13,102 nucleotides of DNA from Clostridiales bacterium UBA7103 (GCA_002493305.1 DKYJ01000047.1:1-13102); one strand, 5' to 3'. Counted from the first letter of the stretch, positions 1-6,613 are shown. Translations and numbers: made by a program. Notes: generated by a model from the letters alone, not told the origin.

Positions 1-12
1 GGGGGGGGGGGG
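1..12. other. Poly-G run at the window edge
   Basis: The first 12 bases are all G, followed by more G-rich sequence to about base 36. Nothing coding is seen here. A homopolymer at the exact edge is most simply a contig-end or sequencing artefact, because two-colour Illumina chemistry reads missing signal as G. It could also be real G-rich DNA. Confidence 0.6.
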
Positions 13-89
13 TTGGGGAGCCGATAGGGGGGCTGGTTTGAGGCGGAGCAAAACAGAAGGGCAAAGTTATAGTCAACTCTGTCGCAAGA

Positions 90-140
90 CTCCCCCCTTC
101 AGTCTCGGCTGCGCCGAGCCGGCTCCCCCTCAAGGGGGCG
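90..140. repeat. Palindromic intergenic repeat (REP-like)
   Basis: A compact cruciform-like sequence. CCCCCTT (93-99) can pair with AAGGGGG (132-138). Between them lies a perfect hairpin, CTCGGC-TGC-GCCGAG (104-118). CCCCC (125-129) can alternatively pair locally with GGGGG (134-138) over a TCAA loop. This layout, a C-run ending in TTCAG, a triloop hairpin, then a C-run/G-run hairpin, resembles dispersed palindromic units common between genes in Oscillospiraceae; that match is from memory. Only one copy lies in this window, so its repetitive nature is inferred. Confidence 0.5.
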
Positions 141-190
141 CGTAGTTTGGCTTGCGCTTTGCACTTACCCCTTCGGGCTCGTCAGAAGAA

Positions 191-235
191 GCAAAAAGCG
201 CCCTCCGCGTTTTTCGCACGGAGGGCGCTTTTTGC
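191..235 (-). terminator. Rho-independent terminator of the ketopantoate-reductase-family gene
   Basis: Two 17-base complementary arms (191-207 and 219-235) flank an 11-base T-rich loop. Read on the minus strand the stem ends in a T run followed by GCTTCTT. It begins 6 bases after the stop codon of the minus-strand gene at 241-1233. The arms carry A/T runs on both sides, so it could also work in the other direction. Confidence 0.9.
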
Positions 236-240
236 ATAAA

Positions 241-1233
241 TCACTTGAGGTACTGATTGTCGTAGTTGTCCTGAATGGCGTGGACGACCTTGGTCAGAAT
301 GTCGCAGGTGGGAGTGGGGATACCCAGTTCCTTGCCATACTCAGCGATCTTGCCGTTGAGAACGTCGATCTCGGTCTGGCGCTTGTTAAAGAGCATATCC
401 TGGCACATGGAAGGATAGTAGTCGCCGATGTTGGTGACGATATCCGCATGGTCAACAGCGATAAACTCATCGGCATCCATGGGGATACCGCGGGCGGTAG
501 CAACGGCGCAGGTCTCGCGGATAACGCCGTGGAAGAGCTGCTGGCCCCAGGGATCTGCCTCGACCTGACCGATCTTCAGGCGAAGAACGGCGCAGACGGT
601 GTTGACAGTCGCGTTGACGCAGACCTTTTTCCAGATGAACTTGTAGATATCATCAGCACGCCAGTAAGCGTCGCAGCCGCCGTCGCGATAGCACTTGAGC
701 ATCTCGGCGCAGGCCGCGTCAGTAAGCTCAGAGCGGACAGCGCCGCCAAAGTTCATCTGCACACCGCCGGCAGGGGTGGAAACGCAGTGGCCGGGCTCGG
801 GCAGGGCAGTGCCCAGAACACCGGAGCCGACAATGCAGCGCTCCTTGGGGAAGACCTTGAACAGATTATCATCATTGCCCAGACCGTTGATGAGGGAGAC
901 GGCGACAGTCTTGTCGCCCACAACAGGCATGGAGTCCTGAATGGCGGCTTCAAGCTGGGTGGCCTTGGTCATGTAGATGATGACATCGACCTTGCCCTCG
1001 GCAGCGGCAGCCTCGGCGGCGGTGATATAAGTACGGAAGCCCTTCAGGTTCTCGTTGATATCGCGATATTCGCCGCCCTCCTGGAGGTGGATGGTAAAGT
1101 TCATGCCGTCCTCAGCGACCTTCTTCATGTGGGCCTCGTAACGGTCAATAAGGATAATGTCAGCGCCGCCCTTGCGCAGGTAAGAAGCAAAAACGCTGCC
1201 TGCCGCGCCGGAGCCATACATTGCGAATTTCAT
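241..1233 (-). CDS. Ketopantoate reductase family oxidoreductase (ApbA/PanE-like)
   Basis: A 330-residue NAD(P)H-dependent 2-oxoacid reductase of the PanE family; the classical member reduces 2-dehydropantoate to pantoate for coenzyme A synthesis. The N-terminal Rossmann fold has GSGAAG at residues 7-12, and NGLGN follows at 116-120. The C-terminal domain has WKKVCVNATVN (201-211), giving the expected catalytic Lys203 and Asn207/Asn211. Ser275 in PSMCQD and Glu288 in TEID match the substrate-binding Ser and Glu of E. coli PanE. Length is slightly above the usual 290-310. ATG is preceded by AGGAGA at good spacing. It follows the YkvI-like transporter gene by 74 bases on the same strand, probably co-transcribed. 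No panB, panC or panD is nearby, so the substrate may be another 2-oxoacid; the family is certain, the reaction is not. Confidence 0.9.
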   Translation of the reverse strand: MKFAMYGSGAAGSVFASYLRKGGADIILIDRYEAHMKKVAEDGMNFTIHLQEGGEYRDINENLKGFRTYITAAEAAAAEGKVDVIIYMTKATQLEAAIQDSMPVVGDKTVAVSLINGLGNDDNLFKVFPKERCIVGSGVLGTALPEPGHCVSTPAGGVQMNFGGAVRSELTDAACAEMLKCYRDGGCDAYWRADDIYKFIWKKVCVNATVNTVCAVLRLKIGQVEADPWGQQLFHGVIRETCAVATARGIPMDADEFIAVDHADIVTNIGDYYPSMCQDMLFNKRQTEIDVLNGKIAEYGKELGIPTPTCDILTKVVHAIQDNYDNQYLK

Positions 1234-1269
1234 GATACATCTCTCCTGTATAAATAATTTTGTACTGAA

Positions 1270-1294
1270 ACAGGCGGCGGAGTCCGCCGCCTGT
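1270..1294 (-). terminator. Perfect hairpin between the transporter and reductase genes
   Basis: A 25-base perfect palindrome: ten-base GC-rich arms (1270-1279, 1285-1294) around GAGTC. It lies 13 bases after the transporter stop and 36 bases before the reductase start, both read on the minus strand. Only three T follow it on that strand, so it is a weak candidate terminator. It could reduce read-through, or protect or process the transcript between the two genes. Confidence 0.5.
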
Positions 1295-1307
1295 CCTGTT
1301 TGATATT

Positions 1308-2537
1308 TTACTCCATCTTGCCCTTTTCAGCAATAAGTTTTTTTGTCTTGGGCAGGCACCAGATGAGCGCAGGGATAAAGATGACCACAACTGCGAGGTA
1401 TCCGTCATAGCCGTAGAGCATAGAGGTGATCTTGGTCAGGCCCAGAGGAGCGATCAGCAGGCAGAGTGTCAGGACGATAGCGCCGACGATGACACCGCGA
1501 ACCTTCTCGCTCTTGATGGCCTTGGGGAACATGACCGGAGTGAAGCGGTCGATCATGGAGAAGACCAGAGTGACGCTGGTGGAGACGAAGGCGCAGAAGA
1601 GCAGAATGTTATATGCCCAGTAGAGAGCCTTCAGCCCGGTGAGCGTGAGAATGGTCAGGTTGGGGATAGCCGTGGGCACGCCGCCGAGGGCGAACACGCC
1701 GTAGACTTCGGGGCCGGCCAGAGCCAGACCCTCGAGCAGGGGGTACCACTTAGCCAGCATGGAGGCGGACAGAGCCAGCAGGAAGCCGTTCATAATCCAG
1801 CCGAGGATGCAGGCGCGTTTGATGCCCTTCATGCTCAGCTGAGCGCTGCCGGAGATCATGCTGGGCAGGGAGACGCACTGGAACGCAGCGTAGATGATGA
1901 TGCCGCGCCATGCAGAGTTGAGGGGCTCATGCACATAGTCGGCAAGGGCGACCTCGGGGTGAGCCGCGAGAACATCGTCAATGACGCCGCCGTAGGCAAA
2001 ACCGACGACAACAACGATAACAGCGGTGATGATGATGGCCACGGAAAGGCCGGTGGAGACTATGCGGATAAGGTTCAGACCGAAGATAGACAGCAGAATC
2101 AGAGTGGCGGTGGCGATCAGGTTATAGGTCCAGGTGACTGCGCCGTAGCCCGCTGCGCCGTAGTTGGTCTCACCGACGATCTTTGCCATGATCTGCGCAG
2201 CGCCGGTAATGCAGCCCGCAACAGCGGCAAGGATTATGATTATGTAGAAGATCTCAAAGAAAATCTCCATCCAAGTCTTGGGATACACGGACTTGAAAGT
2301 GTCCTTATAGTTGGTGAAGCCGTTGAGCTTTGCATAACGCATATAAGCATACATCACCAGCGCAAGGATACCCATTGCGATTATCGGGAAGAAAACCGCT
2401 ATTCCGCCGTACTTTGCGAAATATCCGACGACCTGGTTACCTGTGGCAAAGCCTGCGCCGACATGCGTTCCAAACCACATGGAAGCAATGGTAAACGCAA
2501 ACGCCCACGAGCTTTTGCCTGTGTTCTTGTTGTCCAT
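1308..2537 (-). CDS. YkvI-like integral membrane transporter (COG3949)
   Basis: A 409-residue polytopic membrane protein with about ten or eleven hydrophobic helices spread over its whole length. The first helix contains FGTHVGAGFATGNQ (about residues 22-35), matching the GAGFA(S/T)G signature near the N-terminus of YkvI-type proteins, distant relatives of the APC/sodium-symporter fold. B. subtilis YkvI has no firmly known substrate, so none is claimed. A start at 2651 would add 38 residues rich in Arg and aromatics. I chose ATG at 2537 because a good GGAG/AGGAG sits just upstream and the hydrophobic domain begins right after MDNKNTG. The downstream reductase gene is on the same strand, suggesting import or export of a 2-oxo or hydroxy acid, or an amino acid related to one. 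Expression may be controlled by the upstream hairpin at 2611-2663. Confidence 0.8.
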   Translation of the reverse strand: MDNKNTGKSSWAFAFTIASMWFGTHVGAGFATGNQVVGYFAKYGGIAVFFPIIAMGILALVMYAYMRYAKLNGFTNYKDTFKSVYPKTWMEIFFEIFYIIIILAAVAGCITGAAQIMAKIVGETNYGAAGYGAVTWTYNLIATATLILLSIFGLNLIRIVSTGLSVAIIITAVIVVVVGFAYGGVIDDVLAAHPEVALADYVHEPLNSAWRGIIIYAAFQCVSLPSMISGSAQLSMKGIKRACILGWIMNGFLLALSASMLAKWYPLLEGLALAGPEVYGVFALGGVPTAIPNLTILTLTGLKALYWAYNILLFCAFVSTSVTLVFSMIDRFTPVMFPKAIKSEKVRGVIVGAIVLTLCLLIAPLGLTKITSMLYGYDGYLAVVVIFIPALIWCLPKTKKLIAEKGKME

Positions 2538-2841
2538 AACAACACTCCTAACTCCTATAAATTTTTCTATATTTTTTGGCGGACGCCGCAGCGCCGCAAA
2601 AAACCGCGAAAAACAAAAACCGCGCATCCAGCGAGAAGAATACCATCTCAAATGGATGCGCGGATAAGACCCGTCTCTCTATCCCATTGGATAGCCCGAG
2701 TCTAACACACTTTACCGCATTGCGCAATGAAAGATATTTTATTGTCAGTCTTTGTGAAAAATGCCCCAATCGAGAACGATACCGAAGCCGAAAGCCGGGG
2801 TTCTTTTATGCAAAACAGCAAAATTGTATAAATTCCCCGCC
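2538..2841. other. 304-base intergenic region, transporter leader
   Basis: No credible gene lies here; open frames crossing it are low-complexity extensions or antisense. It holds, in minus-strand reading order, a perfect 12-base palindrome (2718-2729), a short hairpin CTATCC/GGATAG (2679-2694), and a strong terminator-like hairpin (2611-2663). I see only weak sigma-A promoter candidates, for example TTGCGC and TAGACT with a 17-base spacer across the palindrome, so the transcription start is undecided. The 303-residue gene ends at 2842 with no good terminator of its own before this region. Confidence 0.6.
2611..2663 (-). terminator. Terminator or attenuator ahead of the YkvI-like gene
   Basis: Perfect ten-base arms CCGCGCATCC (2620-2629) and GGATGCGCGG (2654-2663) are separated by 24 bases and followed on the minus strand by TTTTTGTTTTT. 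This is a textbook Rho-independent terminator. It sits 74 bases upstream of the transporter start and about 180 bases after the stop of the preceding minus-strand gene. It therefore either ends that upstream transcript or attenuates the transporter. No convincing promoter lies between it and the transporter. Confidence 0.8.
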
Positions 2842-3753
2842 TCAGAGCCGTTCGAAGCCGTCGTCCGGCGGAGGGGGCGTTTCTTTCTTTTTTATATAAA
2901 AATTATTGGTCATCACCGCGCCGTACATGCCAAGCATCAAAGCAGAAGAAAGGAAAATGATCTGCATGCCGGTATGCCGATCATCAGCCAGCGCCATAAT
3001 GCACATAGCGCCGCCGAACATGGCATAGAACATACTCTTTTTCGTGTCCGCAACGCCGAAGGCAAAGCCCGCCATACGGAAAAAGCCCAGCAATGCCGCG
3101 ATTATCGCCAGCAGCTCCATAACATAGGCCCAGCCTTCGCTGTTTATGGCATTGGTCTTGTAGCAGACTATCAGCCACACGCTGAACATCACCACCGGCA
3201 TAGTGGCATATATCCGGCAGAAATGAGCCGTCCTCCCCTCTCGGCTGGCCGCCGTGAGCAGCAGTGGGAAAGAAATGCCGCTGAGAAACGCCGTGGCCGC
3301 CAGTACCTTTATCATCTCGGTGTTCTTGTCCGTTGCGCTCTCGCTGAAAAGCAGCAGCGCGCCGACACACATTATGCCGCCGATGGCCCAGCGGAGAACC
3401 GTGAAGAGCATACCGCGGTTAACAAGCGCGCCCTTAAAATCCTCCGGCAGAACAAAGCCCTCCCGCTCCCGCTGTCTGAGAAGCCGCCAAAATGCGTAGA
3501 TACAGACCGCCACGAATATGGGCAGCAGAAGATTGAACGCGCTCCTGTCGGCAAGGCCATCCTCGGTAAAAGCAGTCTGCACCTGAAGCCATCGGATAAA
3601 CACGCCGAACGCGCCCGCGCCCGCCACATAGCAGCAGGAGGCGATACACCTGTTCCTGCGCTGAAGGCGAGCCTGATCCTCCGCCATTTTGCGCTTATGC
3701 TCCTCGATGGCCTGCTGGCGCAGGTCTTCTTCTCTGTCGATATAATCCTGCAT
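2842..3753 (-). CDS. Hypothetical membrane protein with eight predicted helices
   Basis: A 303-residue protein I do not recognise. Residues 1-35 are a charged, helix-prone cytosolic segment rich in Glu, Gln, Lys and Arg. Eight hydrophobic segments follow at about 37-56, 73-92, 117-137, 148-168, 180-198, 208-228, 240-256 and 263-283, and a short tail has KKK and PPPP. No enzymatic or transporter motif is evident. It starts at ATG 3753 with a weak upstream GGAACGG and a good sigma-A promoter about 70 bases upstream, so it is probably vegetatively expressed. It is divergent from spoIID, which alone does not argue for a sporulation role. Reading frame, composition and regular membrane topology support a real gene. 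Confidence 0.75.
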   Translation of the reverse strand: MQDYIDREEDLRQQAIEEHKRKMAEDQARLQRRNRCIASCCYVAGAGAFGVFIRWLQVQTAFTEDGLADRSAFNLLLPIFVAVCIYAFWRLLRQREREGFVLPEDFKGALVNRGMLFTVLRWAIGGIMCVGALLLFSESATDKNTEMIKVLAATAFLSGISFPLLLTAASREGRTAHFCRIYATMPVVMFSVWLIVCYKTNAINSEGWAYVMELLAIIAALLGFFRMAGFAFGVADTKKSMFYAMFGGAMCIMALADDRHTGMQIIFLSSALMLGMYGAVMTNNFYIKKKETPPPPDDGFERL

Positions 3754-3822
3754 AATTTCAAATCCGTTCCAATATCAATAGTGTAGGCAGGCAGCCGGGT
3801 GACTGCCGGCGCAATTCAAGTA

Positions 3823-3851
3823 ATTTTATACTTTTTTACAAATGCCGTCAA
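3823..3851 (-). promoter_or_regulatory. Sigma-A promoter of the 303-residue membrane protein gene
   Basis: On the minus strand, -35 TTGACG (3851-3846) and -10 TAAAAT (3828-3823) are separated by exactly 17 bases. The expected start of transcription is near 3816, leaving a leader of about 60 bases with a small GCCGG/CCGGC hairpin. Confidence 0.7.
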
Positions 3852-3964
3852 GTGTAAGCAATGATTAAACCGATAAAATCGGATCGCGGGGAAATTTGCG
3901 GTCTGATGATGGCGCTCTATTCAGCGTTTACCCGGGACGGCGGTGGAAAACGGAGGTTTATCCC

Positions 3965-5038
3965 GTGAAAAAAACTGTTTTATTAGCCTATACCGCCCTG
4001 TTTATTACCTTTTTTGTGCCCTTTATGCAGCTGCGCGGCCAGACGGAGGGTGTGCTGCCGGAGGAGGGCCTGTCCGTATCAAGCCCTCTGCCAGGGGAAA
4101 GTGAGCCTCTTCCAGCGCCGCCTCAGCCGGGCACCCTGCCGGAGGAAAGCTCCCCACCGGAGACAAGCCCCAGCCCCTCTCCAGCACCCGCGGCGGCGGC
4201 AGAGCCTGCTCCAAAGGAAATAGTTTTGCTGCTGGACGACGGGACAGAGCAAAACATGGGCCTGGACGAGTACGTGCTGGGAGTGCTGGCGGCGGAAATG
4301 CCCGCCGCCTTTGAGCCGGAGGCCCTGAAAGCCCAGGCGGTGGCGGCAAGGACTTACGCCATGTACTGTGCCGCGGCGGACAAGCACGGCAGCGCCCAGG
4401 TCTGCGGGGATTTCGGCTGCTGTCAGGCCTGGATAAGTCAGGAGAAAATGCGGGAGAACTGGGGAGCGGATTTTGATATGAACCTTGCAAAGCTCCAGAC
4501 CGCCGTTACCCTGACACAGGGGGAATACCTCGCTTATGAGGGGGCGCCGGTCTTTGCCGCGTTTCACTCCTCCTCCGCCGGAAAAACCGAGGACTGCGGC
4601 AAGGTCTGGAACCCCCGGCCATATCTTGTCAGTGTGGACAGCCCCGAGACCGCCAACGATGTGCCCAACTACATAAGCCGCCTTGACTGCGCTCCCCTCG
4701 ACTTCCGGGACATCGTGCTCTCCTCCTGCCCCGACGCGGACTTCTCCGGCGATGAGGCGGAGTGGGTAGGCGAAATTATACGGGACGAGAGCGGACGGGT
4801 GGAGAGCGCGGAGCTTGGCGGCGTGAAGATAAAAGGTACTCAGCTCCGCAGTCTGTTTTCTCTGCGTTCCACAGCATTCATTCTTGAATATACCGGCGGG
4901 CGCTTTATCTTCACTGTCACCGGCTTTGGCCACGGCGTCGGTATGAGCCAGTATGGAGCCAATGTCATGGCCAAAAACGGCTCGGACTACGCCGAGATCC
5001 TCACCCACTACTATCCTGGCGCGGTGTTGGTGAAGTGA
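3965..5038 (+). CDS. spoIID: Stage II sporulation protein D (SpoIID), lytic transglycosylase
   Basis: A 357-residue mother-cell membrane protein that cuts peptidoglycan glycan strands with SpoIIP/SpoIIM during forespore engulfment. One membrane helix (about residues 5-20) is followed by a Pro/Ser/Glu-rich linker to about 84, then the SpoIID domain. DEYVLGVLAAEMP contains the expected catalytic Glu111. KAQAVAARTYA, the HSSSAGKTED block and GFGHGVGMSQYGA near the C-terminus are family hallmarks. A likely zinc site is His141, Cys147, Cys153; the residue before Cys153, usually His in HCQA, is Cys152. GTG at 3965 is chosen over TTG at 3896 because GGAGG lies 8 bases upstream and the membrane segment follows at once. 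I found no convincing sigma-E promoter. It stands alone, ending at a bidirectional terminator. A LytB-type paralogue of SpoIID remains possible. Confidence 0.87.
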   Translation: MKKTVLLAYTALFITFFVPFMQLRGQTEGVLPEEGLSVSSPLPGESEPLPAPPQPGTLPEESSPPETSPSPSPAPAAAAEPAPKEIVLLLDDGTEQNMGLDEYVLGVLAAEMPAAFEPEALKAQAVAARTYAMYCAAADKHGSAQVCGDFGCCQAWISQEKMRENWGADFDMNLAKLQTAVTLTQGEYLAYEGAPVFAAFHSSSAGKTEDCGKVWNPRPYLVSVDSPETANDVPNYISRLDCAPLDFRDIVLSSCPDADFSGDEAEWVGEIIRDESGRVESAELGGVKIKGTQLRSLFSLRSTAFILEYTGGRFIFTVTGFGHGVGMSQYGANVMAKNGSDYAEILTHYYPGAVLVK

Positions 5039-5198
5039 TGAAGGGCTTCGCGCCATCTCTTCCCGGTGTCCCCTGAAGGCTGTGTTCCGCAGGAGAAACC
5101 AAGGTTTGGTGCAGAACAAATTCGCAGCATCTGCGCGCTGAAACGCGCTTACGGACGCAGCCTTACGCTGAGATGCCTCTGACGGCTTCTTCGATGTC
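5039..5198. repeat. Candidate dispersed structured element after spoIID
   Basis: No gene is credible here. It has an outer pairing GCATCT (5127-5132) with AGATGC (5171-5176) enclosing GCGCG-CTGAAA-CGCGC (5133-5148), plus a small AAACC/GGTTT pairing near 5096-5107. The minus-strand translation extends spoIID antisense into residues that look like frequently mis-annotated repeat-derived hypothetical proteins of Oscillospiraceae. That resemblance is from memory, and no second copy lies in this window. Confidence 0.3.
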
Positions 5199-5228
5199 AA
5201 AAAAAGCTCCGCTGAGCGGGGCTTTTTT
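5199..5228. terminator. Bidirectional terminator shared by spoIID and folA
   Basis: An A7 run, a short GC-rich hairpin (AGCTCCGC/GCGGGGCT) and a T6 run form a symmetrical Rho-independent terminator. It touches the folA stop codon (minus strand, 5228-5230) and lies 160 bases after the spoIID stop, so it can serve both convergent transcripts. Confidence 0.9.
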
Positions 5229-5707
5229 CATTTCTTCCTATAAGTACAGAAGCAGTATCTTATCCCGGTTTCCTCCTGCCAAGGCTCTTCCTCAGTGCAT
5301 TGCCAGTCGGGGAGGGCGTCAAGGTTCGGGAAAAAGCTGTCGGATTCGGGGGCGAGGTCAATTTTCGTTATATGCACAGTGTCCACATATGGGAAAAAGT
5401 CCCTGTAAACGCTGGCTCCGCCGATAACGAGGCAGCGGGGATACGCCCCCGCGAGGCGCAGAGCCTCCTCCACGCTGTGGGCGACTTCCGCGCCCTCGAT
5501 GCTTATATTCTGCCGGGTGACGACGATATTTGCCCGGTTTTTGAGGGGCCTGCCGCCGGGGAAATCCTCCAGCGTCCTGCGCCCGACTATCACCGCCGTG
5601 CCATCTGTCACCGCGCGAAAATGCGCCCTGTCGGCCTTGAGCACCACGGGCTGGGTGCCGCGCGCGCCAATGCCCCAGTCGGCATAAACCGCGACTATCG
5701 CTTCCAT
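5228..5707 (-). CDS. folA: Dihydrofolate reductase
   Basis: A 159-residue enzyme, normal length, that reduces dihydrofolate to tetrahydrofolate with NADPH. Motifs run in order: WGIG (11-14), the acidic active-site residue Asp26 in KADRAHF, GRRT (42-45) for NADPH binding, RPLKNR with folate-binding Arg58, IGGASVY (95-101), and HITK with Thr114. The residue matching the usual active-site Trp (E. coli Trp22) is Val21, in a QPVVL stretch replacing the common LPW. I recall Leu or similar residues there in other gut Clostridia, so this may be a subfamily trait. It lies 14 bases after thyA on the same strand; its ribosome-binding site TAAGGAGG overlaps the thyA stop codon, indicating coupled translation. 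The pair regenerates the folate that ThyA oxidises. Confidence 0.95.
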   Translation of the reverse strand: MEAIVAVYADWGIGARGTQPVVLKADRAHFRAVTDGTAVIVGRRTLEDFPGGRPLKNRANIVVTRQNISIEGAEVAHSVEEALRLAGAYPRCLVIGGASVYRDFFPYVDTVHITKIDLAPESDSFFPNLDALPDWQCTEEEPWQEETGIRYCFCTYRKK

Positions 5708-5721
5708 TGTAGATCGCCTCC

Positions 5722-6552
5722 TTACAGCGCCACGGGGATCTTCCCGTCAAACTCGCTGTACTCGTAACCCTCCACGCTGAAGCTGTCGCGGGTAAACTTA
5801 TAAAAATCGTCCACCGCGGGGTCGATGACAAAGCGCGGAGCGAGCTTCAGCTCGTTTTTGATGATCTGCTCAATGGCCGGGATATGCCGGTCGTAGATAT
5901 GCGCGTCGGCTATCACGTGCACAAGCTCCCCCGCCTCAAGGCCGGAGACCTGCGCCAGCATCATCGTCAGCACCGAATACTGCACCACGTTCCAGTTGTT
6001 TGCCGCGAGCATATCCTGCGAGCGCTGGTTCAAAATAGCGTTGAGCCTGTTGCCGCTGACATTGAAGGTCATGGAATAGGCGCAGGGGTAAAGCGCCATC
6101 TCCGAAAGGTCTGCAAAGGTGTAGATATTGGTCATTATCCGGCGGGAGGCCGGCTCATTTTTAAGTTGCCAGAGCACCCTGTCCACCTGATCCATGTCCC
6201 CTTGGGGATAATGGTGCTTCACGCCGAGCTGATAGCCATAGGCCTTGCCGATGGAGCCGTTTTCATCGGCCCAGGCATCCCACACCCGAGTGCGCAGCTC
6301 ATTGACATTGTTGCTCTTGGCCTGCCAGATCCACAAAAGCTCGTCAATGGCGGACTTCCAGAAGGTGCGGCGGATAGTGAGGATGGGAAACTCCTTTGAA
6401 AGGTCATAGCGGTTGACTATGCCGAATTTCTTCACCGTATGAGCCGGTGTGCCGTCCTCCCAGCGCGGGCGGACGGCAAGCTCTGTATCACACACGCCGT
6501 TATCAAGGATATCCCTGCAATTTTGAATAAAAATTTCGTCAGCTCTGCTCAT
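5722..6552 (-). CDS. thyA: Thymidylate synthase (ThyA type)
   Basis: A 276-residue enzyme converting dUMP and methylene-tetrahydrofolate to dTMP and dihydrofolate in the cytosol. Evidence: RRTFWKSAIDELLW (61-74), WDAWADENGSIGKAYGYQ (91-108), PASRRIM (134-140) for dUMP phosphate binding, the nucleophile Cys157 in LYPCAY, NQRSQDM (175-181), and DAHIYDRH, the nucleotide-binding HxYxxH element. The LYPCAY context replaces the LPPCH of E. coli ThyA. This clostridial version is well conserved around the active site, so activity is expected. ATG at 6552 has a G-rich site just upstream. It heads the thyA-folA operon, divergent from dpaA. Confidence 0.95.
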   Translation of the reverse strand: MSRADEIFIQNCRDILDNGVCDTELAVRPRWEDGTPAHTVKKFGIVNRYDLSKEFPILTIRRTFWKSAIDELLWIWQAKSNNVNELRTRVWDAWADENGSIGKAYGYQLGVKHHYPQGDMDQVDRVLWQLKNEPASRRIMTNIYTFADLSEMALYPCAYSMTFNVSGNRLNAILNQRSQDMLAANNWNVVQYSVLTMMLAQVSGLEAGELVHVIADAHIYDRHIPAIEQIIKNELKLAPRFVIDPAVDDFYKFTRDSFSVEGYEYSEFDGKIPVAL

Positions 6553-6583
6553 GTTCAGCCCCCGTGTATTTTAATATCGCTTC

Positions 6584-6613
6584 ATTTTAACACAAGAACC
6601 GCCCCATGTCCAA
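6584..6613 (-). promoter_or_regulatory. Probable sigma-A promoter of thyA-folA
   Basis: On the minus strand TTGGAC (6613-6608) and TAAAAT (6589-6584) are 18 bases apart, giving a leader of about 25 bases before the thyA ATG. A second pairing, TTGTGT (6595-6590) with TAAAAT (6573-6568), is less likely because transcription would begin almost at the ribosome-binding site. Confidence 0.45.

Noticed and set aside
232..1257. 341-residue plus-strand open frame opposite the reductase gene
   Set aside because: It is the reverse complement of a well-conserved PanE-family gene. Its product has no recognisable motif and the open frame follows from GC-rich codon use.
2538..2651. N-terminal extension of the YkvI-like protein to a start at 2651
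   Set aside because: The 38 extra residues are Arg/Phe-rich, would cross the terminator hairpin, and have no good ribosome-binding site; ATG 2537 does.
2761..3786. 341-residue plus-strand frame opposite the eight-helix membrane protein
   Set aside because: Its composition is rich in His, Arg and Gln without domains, and the minus-strand gene has a proper promoter and membrane topology.
3860..3964. Sigma-E promoter for spoIID
   Set aside because: A sigma-E promoter is expected for spoIID, but no acceptable match to the -35 and -10 elements was seen; the CCGAT/ATCGG hairpin at 3871-3883 is too weak to interpret.
4079..5200. 373-residue minus-strand frame opposite spoIID
   Set aside because: It is antisense to a clear SpoIID gene and starts with TTG without a ribosome-binding site. 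Only its first part, over the 5039-5198 gap, is of interest as a repeat.
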